From the NCBI RefSeq assembly GCF_003315235.1, contig NZ_QNRU01000009.1, forward strand, positions 1 through 64,000: DNA of 64,000 nt. The letters are read 5' to 3'. Below, piece after piece: positions 48,849 through 58,903 of this stretch. The notes under the pieces were generated by a model, which saw nothing but the letters and a program-made list of their open reading frames with translations, was not told the DNA's origin and made no database searches. The DNA is from Neisseria gonorrhoeae (GTDB lineage Bacteria; Pseudomonadota; Gammaproteobacteria; Burkholderiales; Neisseriaceae). The position numbers were made by a program, and so were the translations under genes. Positions within the stretch are counted from its first letter, which is position 1. Every line of letters begins with the position of its first letter.

Positions 48849-49792
48849 CCTGCCTCCAATAAATCCAATTGCCCTTTTTGTTCGACCTTGCCGGAAAGAG
48901 AAGCGAGCATATTTTCCGCGATGGCTTCTATTACAGGGACGGATACAGAATTTCCGGCGACTTTCCTGACTTGCGAGTAGGGGATATTGATTTCAAAATC
49001 ATCGGGAAAACCTTGTAATCTTAACATTTCCCTTCCTGTTAGCCTTCTTACTCCGTTTACCACCAAATAATTGTAACTTCCCCCGGCCCTTAAGGCACAG
49101 GAATATGGAAGTGCGGAAACATTCCCGCCAATATTTTCATGCCAAATTGATGGGGTGGGCGGAGCTTTTTTTAAGGCTGCCAAACGTTTTTGTTTCAAGG
49201 TATCTGATAAAAAATAGCTTGGTTCGACATCTCGATCGTTTTCCAGCAGTTCGCCCAATGGCCGATATTGGTTTATGGGTTCGGGAAAGTAAAAAGGGAT
49301 GTTGTCTGAAAAACCCACAATATAAATTCTCTCGCGTTTTTGCGGCAATCCGAAATCCAAAGTATTTAAAACCTTAAAATAAACCGTATAACCAAGCTGT
49401 TTAAGGGTTTCTAAAACAATACGGAAAGTCCTGCCCGAATCGTGCGTAGTCAGCCGCTTAACGTTTTCCAGAAGAAAAGCCTTCGGCTGTTTGGTTTTCA
49501 GGATTTCGGCAATATTGAAAAACAATGTTCCGCGCGTATCTTCAAATCCCAATCCCTTACCTGCGATACTGAAAGGTTGGCACGGAAATCCCGCAAGCAG
49601 AATATCATGATCGGGAATATCTGAAGGATCGATGCCGTTAATGTCGCCAAAAGGTTTTTCTCCAAAGTTTGCTTCATACACTTGTCGGGCATATTTGTCC
49701 CATTCCGATGAGAATACATTGGTGCACCCGTATTTTTCAAAGCCTAGGCGTATTCCGCCAATGCCTGAAAATAAATCTATTGTTTTGTACAT
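48845..49792 (-). CDS. DNA cytosine-5 methyltransferase, HaeII/NgoBI family
   Basis: A 315-residue m5C methyltransferase with ordered motifs: I IDLFSGIGGIRLGFE, IV GFPCQPFS with the active Cys71, VI LLENVKRL, VIII QKRERIYIVG and X AGNSVSVPVIEAIA. It protects the site cut by its partner, probably RGCGCY. The short target-recognition region (about residues 190-255) would decide the site. The pair sits between cysS and obg, with AT-rich composition that suggests transfer. Confidence 0.92.
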   Translation of the reverse strand: MYKTIDLFSGIGGIRLGFEKYGCTNVFSSEWDKYARQVYEANFGEKPFGDINGIDPSDIPDHDILLAGFPCQPFSIAGKGLGFEDTRGTLFFNIAEILKTKQPKAFLLENVKRLTTHDSGRTFRIVLETLKQLGYTVYFKVLNTLDFGLPQKRERIYIVGFSDNIPFYFPEPINQYRPLGELLENDRDVEPSYFLSDTLKQKRLAALKKAPPTPSIWHENIGGNVSALPYSCALRAGGSYNYLVVNGVRRLTGREMLRLQGFPDDFEINIPYSQVRKVAGNSVSVPVIEAIAENMLASLSGKVEQKGQLDLLEAG

Positions 49793-49812
49793 AGCACATC
49801 TCTGCAGAATGA

Positions 49813-49840
49813 GCCGCCTGAAAACTTTCAGACGGCCTTG
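49813..49840 (-). terminator. Imperfect uptake-sequence hairpin after obg
   Basis: GCCGCCTGAAAAC pairs with TTTCAGACGGCC, one base off the uptake sequence in the left copy. It separates obg from the methyltransferase gene. Confidence 0.6.
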
Positions 49841-49845
49841 TCCTT

Positions 49846-51087
<1,242 letters not shown>

Positions 51088-51278
51088 TTATAAGGTATAA
51101 GCGGTATTTCAATATACCGCGGAGAAACTATTTGTTCTGCCCATCTTAATGAATTTTTAAGCAAATCTTCAGCCTGCAAACAAAATATGTCCAACTTCTT
51201 TGGTACAATCGCGCCTTTTTGACATTCCGACCCGACGGAATGTCCGTTCAAACCGTTACATATGATAAGGATTTTTTT

Positions 51279-51809
51279 ATGAACACAAACCAACCTGCCG
51301 TTTACGACCCGTTGACACGCGCGCTGCACTGGCTGACCGTTGCCGGCTTCATCGGCATTCTGACCACCATTGTCCTGTGGACAATTTACGAAGAGGCGGA
51401 ATGGGCGGGCAGCCTGTTCGGCCTGCACAAATCTTTCGGTTTCCTCATGCTGACGGTGATTGCATTGCGCATCGTGTGGGCGGTTGCCAACCGCGCCAAG
51501 CGTCCGCAAAGCGACAGCAAGGCGGCAGCGGCAGGACACGGCATTCTGTATCTGCTCATGCTTGCCGTTCCCGTTATCGGCATGATCCGCCAATACGGTG
51601 GCGGACGCGGCCCGTTGAAAGTGTTCGGCGTTGAAGTAATGCAGGGTTCGCCGGAAAAAATCGAGTGGATGGCAAACTTGGGCAACACGTTCCACGGCAA
51701 TTTGGGCTGGCTGCTGTTTGCCGCCGTCGTCGGACACGTCGCCATGGTCGTCGTCCACCGTGTTCAAGGCAAAGACGTGCTGTACCGCATGACGGGGCGT
51801 GTCCGTTGA
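51279..51809 (+). CDS. Cytochrome b561
   Basis: A 176-residue inner-membrane di-haem b protein with four helices. Histidines for haem are in TRALHWLTVAG, LFGLHKSFGFLML, NTFHGNLGWLLF and VVGHVAMVVVHRV. It should pass electrons from quinol, perhaps to or from superoxide as shown for CybB. The ATG at MNTNQPAVY follows an AAGG site. Divergent from obg. Confidence 0.9.
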   Translation: MNTNQPAVYDPLTRALHWLTVAGFIGILTTIVLWTIYEEAEWAGSLFGLHKSFGFLMLTVIALRIVWAVANRAKRPQSDSKAAAAGHGILYLLMLAVPVIGMIRQYGGGRGPLKVFGVEVMQGSPEKIEWMANLGNTFHGNLGWLLFAAVVGHVAMVVVHRVQGKDVLYRMTGRVR

Positions 51810-51843
51810 TTCCGTTCGCACTATGGTGCCGGTCCATCCGGCA

Positions 51844-52719
51844 TCATTTGTTTTTCCACGACAGTGCCAAATCGTACAAAGCCTTTTTGCCCTCACCTGT
51901 AATCTTGGCGGCAAGCTCCGCCGCCTGCTTGGTCGGCAGCTCGGCCGCAAGGATTTTCATCGCATTTTGCGCAGACTCGGACAAGCCTTCGTGTTTTTCA
52001 TCCTGCGCCGGATAAAGCACCAACACCATCTCGCCGCGCGATTGGTTGCCGTCCGCCGCCAATGCCGTCTGAATTTCCCCAACCGTGCCGCTTAAGAACG
52101 TTTCAAACGTTTTCGTGATTTCGCGCGCCAGCATCAGACGGCGTTCGGGGAACAATTCCGCCATATCGGCAAGCGTTGCCCCGATTCGGTGCGGCGTTTC
52201 AAACATGACGACAGGAAATGCCGCCCGCACCCATTTGGCAAACAATTTCCTACGTTCGCCCGATTTCGGCGGTACAAAACCGTTGAAATAAAAATCGGAT
52301 TCCGCCACACCGGCCACACTCAACGCCGCCATTACCGCGCTTGCGCCCACGACGGGAACGACTTTGAACCCTGCTTCGCGCACGCGGCGGGCGAGTTTCG
52401 CGCCCGGGTCGCACACGGCCGGCGTACCCGCATCGGAAACCTGCGCCACAACCAGGCCGTCTGAAAGGAAACCGATTACCTTGTCCGCCATCTGCCGCTC
52501 GTTGTGTTCGCGCACACTGACCAACCTGCCCTGAATGCCGTACGCGCTCAAAAGCTGCGCAGTAACGCGCGTGTCTTCGGCACAAATGATGTCCGCCTTT
52601 TGCAATACCGCCAAAGCGCGCAGGGTAATGTCTGCCAAATTGCCGATGGGCGTGGCAACCACGTATAATGTCCCTCCGACGACGCTGTCGGAGGCTTTCT
52701 GCAAGTGTTTCTGAAACAT
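51844..52719 (-). CDS. rsmI: 16S rRNA (cytidine-1402-2'-O)-methyltransferase RsmI
   Basis: A 291-residue tetrapyrrole-methylase-fold enzyme that modifies C1402 in the decoding centre. Signature blocks are GTLYVVATPIGNLADITLRAL, CAEDTRVTAQLL and VSDAGTPAVCDPGAKLARR. The start at MFQKHLQKA is used; the uptake sequence overlaps the region just upstream of the ATG. It is divergent from yraN, as in many genomes. Confidence 0.94.
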   Translation of the reverse strand: MFQKHLQKASDSVVGGTLYVVATPIGNLADITLRALAVLQKADIICAEDTRVTAQLLSAYGIQGRLVSVREHNERQMADKVIGFLSDGLVVAQVSDAGTPAVCDPGAKLARRVREAGFKVVPVVGASAVMAALSVAGVAESDFYFNGFVPPKSGERRKLFAKWVRAAFPVVMFETPHRIGATLADMAELFPERRLMLAREITKTFETFLSGTVGEIQTALAADGNQSRGEMVLVLYPAQDEKHEGLSESAQNAMKILAAELPTKQAAELAAKITGEGKKALYDLALSWKNK

Positions 52720-52765
52720 AAAAAATGCCGTCTGAAAAACAGACATTATAAAGGTTAAACCGATT

Positions 52766-53113
52766 ATGCGCTTAAACCACAAACAGGGTACGGCAGGGGA
52801 AGATGCCGCACTTGCCTTCCTCCAATCCCAAGGCTGCACGCTGCTTGCCCGCAACTGGCACTGCGCCTACGGCGAAATCGACCTGATTGTCAAAAACGGC
52901 GGCATGATTCTGTTTGTTGAAGTAAAATACCGCAAAAACCAACGGTTCGGCGGCGCGGCATACAGCATTTCTCCGTCCAAATTATTGAAACTGCAACGAA
53001 GTGTAGAGTATTATCTGCAACAGAACAGGCTGACAAACGTACCGTGCCGCCTCGATGCGGTACTTATCGAAGGAAACCGCCCGCCCGAGTGGATAAAGAA
53101 TATTACAGGTTGA
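52766..53113 (+). CDS. yraN: YraN / UPF0102 family nuclease-like protein
   Basis: A 115-residue protein with a small PD-(D/E)XK-like fold: GEDAALAFLQSQGCTLLARNW, then GEIDLIVKNGGMILFVEVKYRK with the D-(E)VK residues. Function is unknown; a nuclease role is predicted from the fold. It is first in a run with gmhA, four bases apart. Confidence 0.9.
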   Translation: MRLNHKQGTAGEDAALAFLQSQGCTLLARNWHCAYGEIDLIVKNGGMILFVEVKYRKNQRFGGAAYSISPSKLLKLQRSVEYYLQQNRLTNVPCRLDAVLIEGNRPPEWIKNITG

Positions 53114-53117
53114 CGAT

Positions 53118-53711
53118 ATGACGACATTACAAGAACGCGTTGCCGCACATTTTGCCGAAAGCATCCGTGCCAAACAGGAAGCCGAAAAAATACTGGTCGA
53201 GCCGACCGTACAGGCTGCCGAGCTGATGCTGCAATGCCTGATGAACGACGGCAAAATCCTGGCCTGCGGCAACGGCGGTTCGGCTGCCGACGCGCAACAC
53301 TTCGCCGCCGAAATGACCGGGCGTTTTGAGAAAGAACGCATGGAACTCGCCGCCGTCGCCCTGACCACAGACACCTCCGCGCTGACCGCCATCGGCAACG
53401 ACTACGGTTTCGACCACGTATTCAGCAAACAAGTGCGCGCGCTCGGACGTGCAGGCGACGTCCTCGTCGGCATTTCCACCTCCGGCAATTCCGCCAACGT
53501 CATCGAAGCCGTCAAAGCCGCACACGAACGCGATATGCACGTCATCGCCCTGACCGGCCGCGACGGCGGCAAAATCGCCGCCATGCTCAAAGACACCGAC
53601 GTTCTGCTCAACGTCCCCCATCCGCGCACCGCCCGCATTCAGGAAAACCACATCCTGCTGATACACGCCATGTGCGACTGTATCGACTCCGTACTGCTGG
53701 AAGGAATGTAA
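53118..53711 (+). CDS. gmhA: Phosphoheptose isomerase
   Basis: Converts sedoheptulose 7-phosphate to heptose 7-phosphate for the LOS inner core. It has 197 residues of SIS-domain type with GNGGSAADAQHFAAEMTGRF and GISTSGNSANVIEAVKAAH. It follows yraN closely. hldC, another step of this pathway, is 12 kb to the left on the other strand. Confidence 0.96.
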   Translation: MTTLQERVAAHFAESIRAKQEAEKILVEPTVQAAELMLQCLMNDGKILACGNGGSAADAQHFAAEMTGRFEKERMELAAVALTTDTSALTAIGNDYGFDHVFSKQVRALGRAGDVLVGISTSGNSANVIEAVKAAHERDMHVIALTGRDGGKIAAMLKDTDVLLNVPHPRTARIQENHILLIHAMCDCIDSVLLEGM

Positions 53712-53715
53712 CCCT

Positions 53716-53754
53716 TTTCAGACGGCATGGCGCAAAGCAATGCCGTCTGAAACG
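53716..53754 (+). terminator. Uptake-sequence hairpin after gmhA
   Basis: TTTTCAGACGGCAT and ATGCCGTCTGAAA face each other over about 10 bases, after the gmhA stop and before the BON lipoprotein gene. Confidence 0.6.
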
Positions 53755-53774
53755 CCCAAGAAAGGAAGTCCCCG

Positions 53775-54383
53775 ATGAAACCCAAACCACACACCGTCCG
53801 CACCCTGATTGCCGCCGTCCTCAGCCTTGCCCTCGGCGGCTGCTTCAGCGCAGTCGTCGGCGGGGCCGCCGTCGGCGCAAAATCCGTCATCGACCGCCGA
53901 ACCACCGGCGCGCAAACCGATGACAACGTTATGGCGTTGCGTATCGAAACCACCGCCCGTTCCTACCTGCGCCAAAACAACCAAACCAAAGGCTACACGC
54001 CCCAAATCTCCGTCGTCGGCTACAACCGCCACCTGCTGCTGCTCGGACAAGTCGCCACCGAAGGCGAAAAACAGTTCGTCGGTCAGATTGCACGTTCCGA
54101 ACAGGCCGCCGAAGGCGTATACAACTACATTACCGTCGCCTCCCTGCCGCGCACTGCGGGCGACATCGCCGGCGACACTTGGAACACGTCCAAAGTCCGC
54201 GCCACGCTGCTGGGCATCAGCCCCGCTACACAGGCGCGCGTCAAAATCATTACCTACGGCAATGTAACCTACGTTATGGGCATCCTCACCCCCGAAGAAC
54301 AGGCGCAGATTACCCAAAAAGTCAGCACCACCGTCGGCGTACAAAAAGTCATTACCCTCTACCAAAACTACGTCCAACGCTGA
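53775..54383 (+). CDS. BON-domain outer-membrane lipoprotein
   Basis: A 202-residue lipoprotein of the OsmY/DolP type. The lipobox is LALGGC with Cys at 23. Two BON domains follow, about residues 45-115 and 120-195 (NQTKGYTPQISVVGYNRHLLLLGQV and RVKIITYGNVTYVMGILTPEEQ). Such proteins help outer-membrane integrity; this position is that of gonococcal NGO1985 by memory. It has an AAAGGAAG site. Downstream is a hairpin of uptake sequences. Confidence 0.9.
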   Translation: MKPKPHTVRTLIAAVLSLALGGCFSAVVGGAAVGAKSVIDRRTTGAQTDDNVMALRIETTARSYLRQNNQTKGYTPQISVVGYNRHLLLLGQVATEGEKQFVGQIARSEQAAEGVYNYITVASLPRTAGDIAGDTWNTSKVRATLLGISPATQARVKIITYGNVTYVMGILTPEEQAQITQKVSTTVGVQKVITLYQNYVQR

Positions 54384-54390
54384 CTCGGCA

Positions 54391-54422
54391 ATGCCGTCTG
54401 AACCGCCTTCAGACGGCATTGC
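54391..54422 (+). terminator. Uptake-sequence hairpin after the BON gene
   Basis: AATGCCGTCTGAACC and GGTTCAGACGGCATT-type arms form a stem just after the BON gene stop. The next gene's longer frame starts in it and is not used. Confidence 0.65.
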
Positions 54423-54447
54423 CCGACACCCCAAAAGCACAATCAAA

Positions 54448-55041
54448 ATGGCAAAAAAACCGAACAAACCCTTCAGGCTGACCCCCAAACTCCTGATACG
54501 CGCCGTATTGCTCATCTGTATCACCGCCATCGGCGCATTGGCAGTAGGCATCGTCAGCACATTCAACCCGAACGGCGACAAAACCCTCCAAACCGAACCG
54601 CAACACACCGACAGCCCCCGCGAAACCGAATTCTGGCTGCCAAACGGCGCCGTCGGACAAGATGCCGCCCAACCCGAACACCACCACGCCGCCTCATCCG
54701 AACCCGCACAGCCGGACGGCACAGAAGAAAGCGGCAGCGGACTGCCGCCCCCTGCCGCACCCAAGAAAAACCGGGTCAAACCGCGCCCTTCGGATGCGGC
54801 CCGGGCAGCCGATTCGTTAACCGGCACCGGAACACAAGCTGAAAACACACTCAAAGAAACCCCCGTACTGCCCACAAACGCCCCCCATCCCGAACCCCGA
54901 AAAGAAACACCCGAAAAACAGGCGCAGCCCAAAGAAACACCCAAAGAAAAAGAAACGCCCAAAGAAAACCATACCAAACCGGACACCCCGAAAAACACGC
55001 CGGCCAAACCCCATAAAGAGATTCTCGACAACCTCTTTTGA
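54448..55041 (+). CDS. Membrane-anchored Pro/Lys/Glu-rich protein
   Basis: A 197-residue protein with a basic N-terminus, one membrane helix (LLIRAVLLICITAIGALAVGI) and a long, low-complexity periplasmic part. The C-terminal third is built of KETPKEKETPKEN-type repeats rich in proline, lysine and threonine, like the TonB spacer. No globular domain follows. It may span the periplasm or bind the cell wall. The start MAKKPNKPF is used. It ends 39 bases before map. No named family recognised. Confidence 0.72.
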   Translation: MAKKPNKPFRLTPKLLIRAVLLICITAIGALAVGIVSTFNPNGDKTLQTEPQHTDSPRETEFWLPNGAVGQDAAQPEHHHAASSEPAQPDGTEESGSGLPPPAAPKKNRVKPRPSDAARAADSLTGTGTQAENTLKETPVLPTNAPHPEPRKETPEKQAQPKETPKEKETPKENHTKPDTPKNTPAKPHKEILDNLF

Positions 55042-55080
55042 CCCGGCACGGCAGGCACACCCGCAATCCAAGGAAGCATT

Positions 55081-55860
55081 ATGAACGGCATCATCATCAA
55101 AACCCCCGAAGAAATCGAAAAAATGCGCGAGCTGGGCAAACTCGTCGCCGAAGCCCTCGACTACATCGGACAATTCGTCAAACCCGGCATCACCACCGAC
55201 GAAATCGACAAACTTGTTTACGACTACCACGTCAACGTCCAAGGCGGCTATCCCGCCCCCCTCCACTACGGCAACCCGCCCTACCCCAAATCCTGCTGCA
55301 CCTCCGTCAACCACGTCATCTGCCACGGCATTCCCGACGACAAGCCGCTCAAAGAAGGTGACATTATCAACATCGACCTCACCATCAAAAAAGACGGTTT
55401 CCACGGCGACTCCAGCCGTATGTTTACCGTCGGCAAAGTCTCCCCCATCGCCCAACGCCTGATCGACGTAACCCACGCCTCTATGATGGCGGGCATAGAA
55501 GCCGTCAAACCTGGCGCGACGCTGGGCGGCGTAGGTTACGCCTGCCAACAGGTTGCCGAAAATGCAGGTTATTCGGTTGTACAAGAATTCTGCGGACACG
55601 GCATCGGGCGCGGTTTCCACGAAGCCCCGCAAGTGTTGCACTACGGAAAAAAAGGGCAGGGTCCCGTTCTAAAACCGGGTATGATTTTTACCGTCGAACC
55701 GATGATCAACCAAGGCAAACGCCACCTGCGTATCCTCAACGACGGCTGGACGGTGGTTACCAAAGACCGCTCCCTCTCCGCCCAATGGGAACACGAAGTC
55801 TTGGTAACCGAAACCGGCTACGAAATCCTCACCGTCAGCCCCGCCACCGGCAAACCCTGA
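55081..55860 (+). CDS. map: Methionine aminopeptidase type I
   Basis: Removes the first methionine of new proteins. It has 259 residues. Metal ligands are in NIDLTIKKDGFHGDSSRMF (two Asp), EFCGHGIGRGFHEAP (His), FTVEPMI (Glu) and WEHEVLVTETG (Glu). HVNVQGGYPAPLHYGNPPYPKSCC is typical of proteobacterial Map. It has a GGAAG site. Confidence 0.97.
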   Translation: MNGIIIKTPEEIEKMRELGKLVAEALDYIGQFVKPGITTDEIDKLVYDYHVNVQGGYPAPLHYGNPPYPKSCCTSVNHVICHGIPDDKPLKEGDIINIDLTIKKDGFHGDSSRMFTVGKVSPIAQRLIDVTHASMMAGIEAVKPGATLGGVGYACQQVAENAGYSVVQEFCGHGIGRGFHEAPQVLHYGKKGQGPVLKPGMIFTVEPMINQGKRHLRILNDGWTVVTKDRSLSAQWEHEVLVTETGYEILTVSPATGKP

Positions 55861-55958
55861 AGCTGTATGCAATATAAAAACAGGCTTGACCCGGCACATT
55901 ACGAAAACAAAGCAAATCGGAATTTGCCCCGCAACCAGAAAAACTTAAAGGAAGTTTT

Positions 55959-56258
55959 ATGAAAATATTTGAAAATATAGAAGATGTTAAAGCCATCCGT
56001 AAAAAGACCGGGATGAACCAGATAGACTTCTGGGGCAAGGTCGGCGTTACTCAATCCGGAGGTTCACGCTACGAAACCGGCCGCAAGATGCCCAAACCCG
56101 TACGCGAACTGCTCCGCCTCGTCCATATCGAATGCCTCGATTTGGCAAAAGTCAACAAAAAAGATATGGAAATCGCCGCCCTGTTGAAAAAACACCATCC
56201 CGACCTGTATGCCGAATTGTCCAAACAGACCAAGGCCGAAAGAAAAAAACAAGGTTAA
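55959..56258 (+). CDS. XRE-type helix-turn-helix regulator
   Basis: A 99-residue regulator. Residues 10-60 hold the helix-turn-helix (IRKKTGMNQIDFWGKVGVTQ and SGGSRYETGRKMP), followed by an ordered C-terminal half rich in lysine. An AAAGGAAG site precedes the ATG. It is alone on its transcript, with a terminator downstream. Target genes are not known; the next gene is the ACP adhesin. Confidence 0.85.
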   Translation: MKIFENIEDVKAIRKKTGMNQIDFWGKVGVTQSGGSRYETGRKMPKPVRELLRLVHIECLDLAKVNKKDMEIAALLKKHHPDLYAELSKQTKAERKKQG

Positions 56259-56263
56259 ACCGC

Positions 56264-56292
56264 AACCTCCGGATGCCCGGAGGTTTTTCATT
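56264..56292 (+). terminator. Intrinsic terminator of the XRE gene
   Basis: CCTCCGG and CCGGAGG form a stem with a TTTTTC tail six bases after the stop. Confidence 0.75.
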
Positions 56293-56495
56293 TCCGAAAA
56301 ATGCAAACAATGCCGTCTGAAACACCGGACAGGCCGCCGTATCCCGCCTGCCGCCCCTGCCTCAAACCGCCGAACCGCCCGAACCTGCCTTTTTACAAAC
56401 TTTATCCAATTTCCTGTTTATTTCAGGATACGCCGACATTAGACTGTCAAACAGTCCGAAACGGGCAAACTCCACATCTATCCAAAGGAATAAAA

Positions 56496-56867
56496 ATGAA
56501 ACTTCTGACCACTGCAATCCTGTCTTCCGCAATCGCGCTCAGCAGTATGGCCGCCGCCGGCACGGACAACCCCACCGTTGCCAAAAAAACCGTCAGCTAC
56601 GTCTGCCAGCAAGGTAAAAAAGTCAAAGTAACCTACGGCTTCAACAAACAGGGTCTGACCACATACGCCTCCGCCGTCATCAACGGCAAACGTGTGCAAA
56701 TGCCCATCAATTTGGATAAATCCGACAATATGGACACGTTCTACGGCAAAGAAGGCGGTTATGTGCTGAGCACCGGCGCAATGGACAGCAAATCCTACCG
56801 CAAACAGCCTATTATGATTACCGCACCTGACAACCAAATCGTCTTCAAAGACTGTTCCCCACGTTAA
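56496..56867 (+). CDS. acp: Adhesin complex protein ACP (MliC-like lysozyme inhibitor)
   Basis: A 123-residue exported protein. The signal peptide is KLLTTAILSSAIALSSMAAAG; the mature part has the MliC fold with two cysteines (YVCQQGKKVKVTYGF and IVFKDCSPR) that form the conserved disulfide. In pathogenic Neisseria ACP is a surface antigen that binds cells and inhibits C-type lysozyme. The ATG follows an AAAGGAAT site. The frame to the left is open but runs through an uptake sequence and is not part of the gene. Confidence 0.9.
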   Translation: MKLLTTAILSSAIALSSMAAAGTDNPTVAKKTVSYVCQQGKKVKVTYGFNKQGLTTYASAVINGKRVQMPINLDKSDNMDTFYGKEGGYVLSTGAMDSKSYRKQPIMITAPDNQIVFKDCSPR

Positions 56868-56876
56868 TCAGGCAAC

Positions 56877-56915
56877 AAAAAACAGCGTTTTCATTTCTGA
56901 AAACGCTGTTTTTTG
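56877..56915 (+). terminator. Terminator of the acp gene
   Basis: AAAAAACAGCGTTTTC and GAAAACGCTGTTTTTT form a long stem with a short loop just after the acp stop. Confidence 0.88.
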
Positions 56916-57053
56916 ACCGTTCCATTATTCGCAAAAGGGAAAAAACGATTACCTGCCCCGTGTATCAAAACCTGCCCTGCCGGATGAAGGGCATAACCGG
57001 CAGGGACGGCGTCAACACCATATGGGGGTACGGCTTTTCTTGAAAGATTCGGT

Positions 57054-58520
57054 TTAAATATCCAACACTTTCGCGGTATAGGCGATAATTTCATCCGCCC
57101 TTTCAGGGTTTTCGTTCAACTTGATGCCGTAACCCGGTACCAGCTCTTTCAGACGACCTTCCCAAGACGGGGCGCGCTCGGGGAAGCATTGGTGCATCAG
57201 CCGGATCATCAGCGGCACAGCGGTCGATGCGCCCGGCGACGCTCCCAGCAATGCGGCGAGCGAGCCGTCGGCGTGGGCGACAATCTCCGTACCAAACTGC
57301 AGCACGCCGCCTTTTTCGGAGTCTTTTTTAATGATTTGGACGCGTTGCCCTGCGGTGATGAGTTCCCAGTCGTCGGGGTTTGCCTCGGGGTAGTATTCCA
57401 GCAGGGAGGCAAAGCGTTCTTCTTTGGTTTTACGCAATTCGCCCAGCAGGTATTTGGTCAGCGGCATATTCGCCCAGCCGGCGCGCAGCATAGGATAGAG
57501 GTTGTCCATATGGATGGACAGCGGCAAATCCATAAACGAGCCTTGCTTGAGGAAGTTGGAACGGAAACCTGCGTAAGGACCGAACATAAGGTGTCGTTTG
57601 CCGTCTACGTTGCGTGTGTCGAGGTGCGGGACGGACATCGGCGGCGCGCCGACGGAAGCCTGCCCGTACACTTTGGCGTTGTGTTGTTCGGCGGTTTCGG
57701 GGTTGCTGTTGCGGAAGAACAGGCCGGACACGGGTAAGCCGCCGTAGCCTTTGCCTTCGGGGATGCCGGATTTTTGCAGCAGGGTCAGTGCGCCGCCGCC
57801 CGCGCCGAGGAAGAGGAAGCGGGTGCGGAGGGTAAGCTGCCAGTCTAGGTTGCGGGTATCGGCGGTTTTGAGCACCCACGCGCCGTCGGATTCGCGTTTG
57901 ATGTCTTCGACGTGGCGGTTGAACTCGGTTTTTACGCCCTTGCCCTGCAAATATTTCACCATCTGGCGCGTCAGCCGTCCGAAATCGACATCCGTGCCTT
58001 CGGCGGAATAGTTGGCGGCGACGGGTTGGTTTTCGTCCCGGCCGCGCATAATCAGCGGAGCCCAATCGGAAATTTTGTTCCGATCGGTGGAAAATTCCAT
58101 ATTTTCAAAAAGTTTCTGCGTTTTAAACACATCATAGCGTTTTTGCAGGTAACGGCAGTGGTCTTCGTTCATCACCAAAGACATATGCGGCACGGCATTG
58201 ATGAAGGAATTGTCTTCCAACTTGCCTTCCGCGACCAGCGTCGCCCAAAACTGGCGGCTGACATGAAACTGTTCGGCAATATTGAGGGCGCGCGCCGGAT
58301 TGATGACGCCGTCCGCACCCAGCGGCGCATAGTTCAATTCGCACAGCGCGGAATGCCCCGTGCCGGCGTTGTTCCACGCGTTTGACGATTCCAACGCCAC
58401 ATCTTCCAAGCGTTCAATCAGGGTGATTTCCCAAGACGGTTCGAGTTCTTTGAGCAAAACGCCCAAAGTCGCGCTCATAATGCCGCCGCCCACCAAGACA
58501 ACGTCTGTCGCTTCAGCCAT
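57054..58520 (-). CDS. mqo: Malate:quinone oxidoreductase
   Basis: Membrane-associated FAD enzyme of 488 residues that oxidises malate and reduces ubiquinone. The FAD site is VVLVGGGIMSATLGVLLKEL, and conserved blocks include NAGTGHSALCELNYAP and FGPYAGFRSNFLKQGS. It replaces or adds to NAD-malate dehydrogenase in Neisseria. It is monocistronic; a 380-base AT-rich gap lies upstream. Confidence 0.95.
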   Translation of the reverse strand: MAEATDVVLVGGGIMSATLGVLLKELEPSWEITLIERLEDVALESSNAWNNAGTGHSALCELNYAPLGADGVINPARALNIAEQFHVSRQFWATLVAEGKLEDNSFINAVPHMSLVMNEDHCRYLQKRYDVFKTQKLFENMEFSTDRNKISDWAPLIMRGRDENQPVAANYSAEGTDVDFGRLTRQMVKYLQGKGVKTEFNRHVEDIKRESDGAWVLKTADTRNLDWQLTLRTRFLFLGAGGGALTLLQKSGIPEGKGYGGLPVSGLFFRNSNPETAEQHNAKVYGQASVGAPPMSVPHLDTRNVDGKRHLMFGPYAGFRSNFLKQGSFMDLPLSIHMDNLYPMLRAGWANMPLTKYLLGELRKTKEERFASLLEYYPEANPDDWELITAGQRVQIIKKDSEKGGVLQFGTEIVAHADGSLAALLGASPGASTAVPLMIRLMHQCFPERAPSWEGRLKELVPGYGIKLNENPERADEIIAYTAKVLDI

Positions 58521-58903
58521 GGTTTACTCCTAAAAAACAGGCATCTTCTGCCCTTATGGTTATTTGCCGTACTACAAACGCCTGAATCGCAAAAGCAGGG
58601 GAAACCGGCAATGGTGTGTGTCCGAGCACGCTGTTTCGGGGTTGGAATGCGTTGCAAGTATGGCTTCCGACACCGCTTCAGGGGCTTGTAATATGTTATC
58701 GTGAATGTAGTGGATTTTACTGGGAAATGCAAAGTTTTTCTGTCGCCCGCCAAGCCGGGGAACTGCGAAACAAAAAATAAAAATAGTTATTTATCTATAT
58801 ATATCAAATTTTTAATAGACAAAAAATCAAAATTGTTTATATATTAATTTTTAAAAGATTGTCAGCATATCGCGTTAAGTTTTTTAAATTTGAGAATACT
58901 GCC
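58521..58903. other. AT-rich gap between mqo and a GNAT gene
   Basis: No gene supported. Positions about 58770-58860 are over 85% A or T, with several TATAAT-like boxes, and may hold divergent or mqo promoters. The region also has a GTAGTGGATTTTAC stretch that resembles one end of a Correia element, but no partner end is seen. Confidence 0.5.

Noticed and set aside
58690-58705. Possible Correia end GTAGTGGATTTTAC upstream of mqo
   Set aside because: Only one degenerate end and no partner or interior; not enough for an element.
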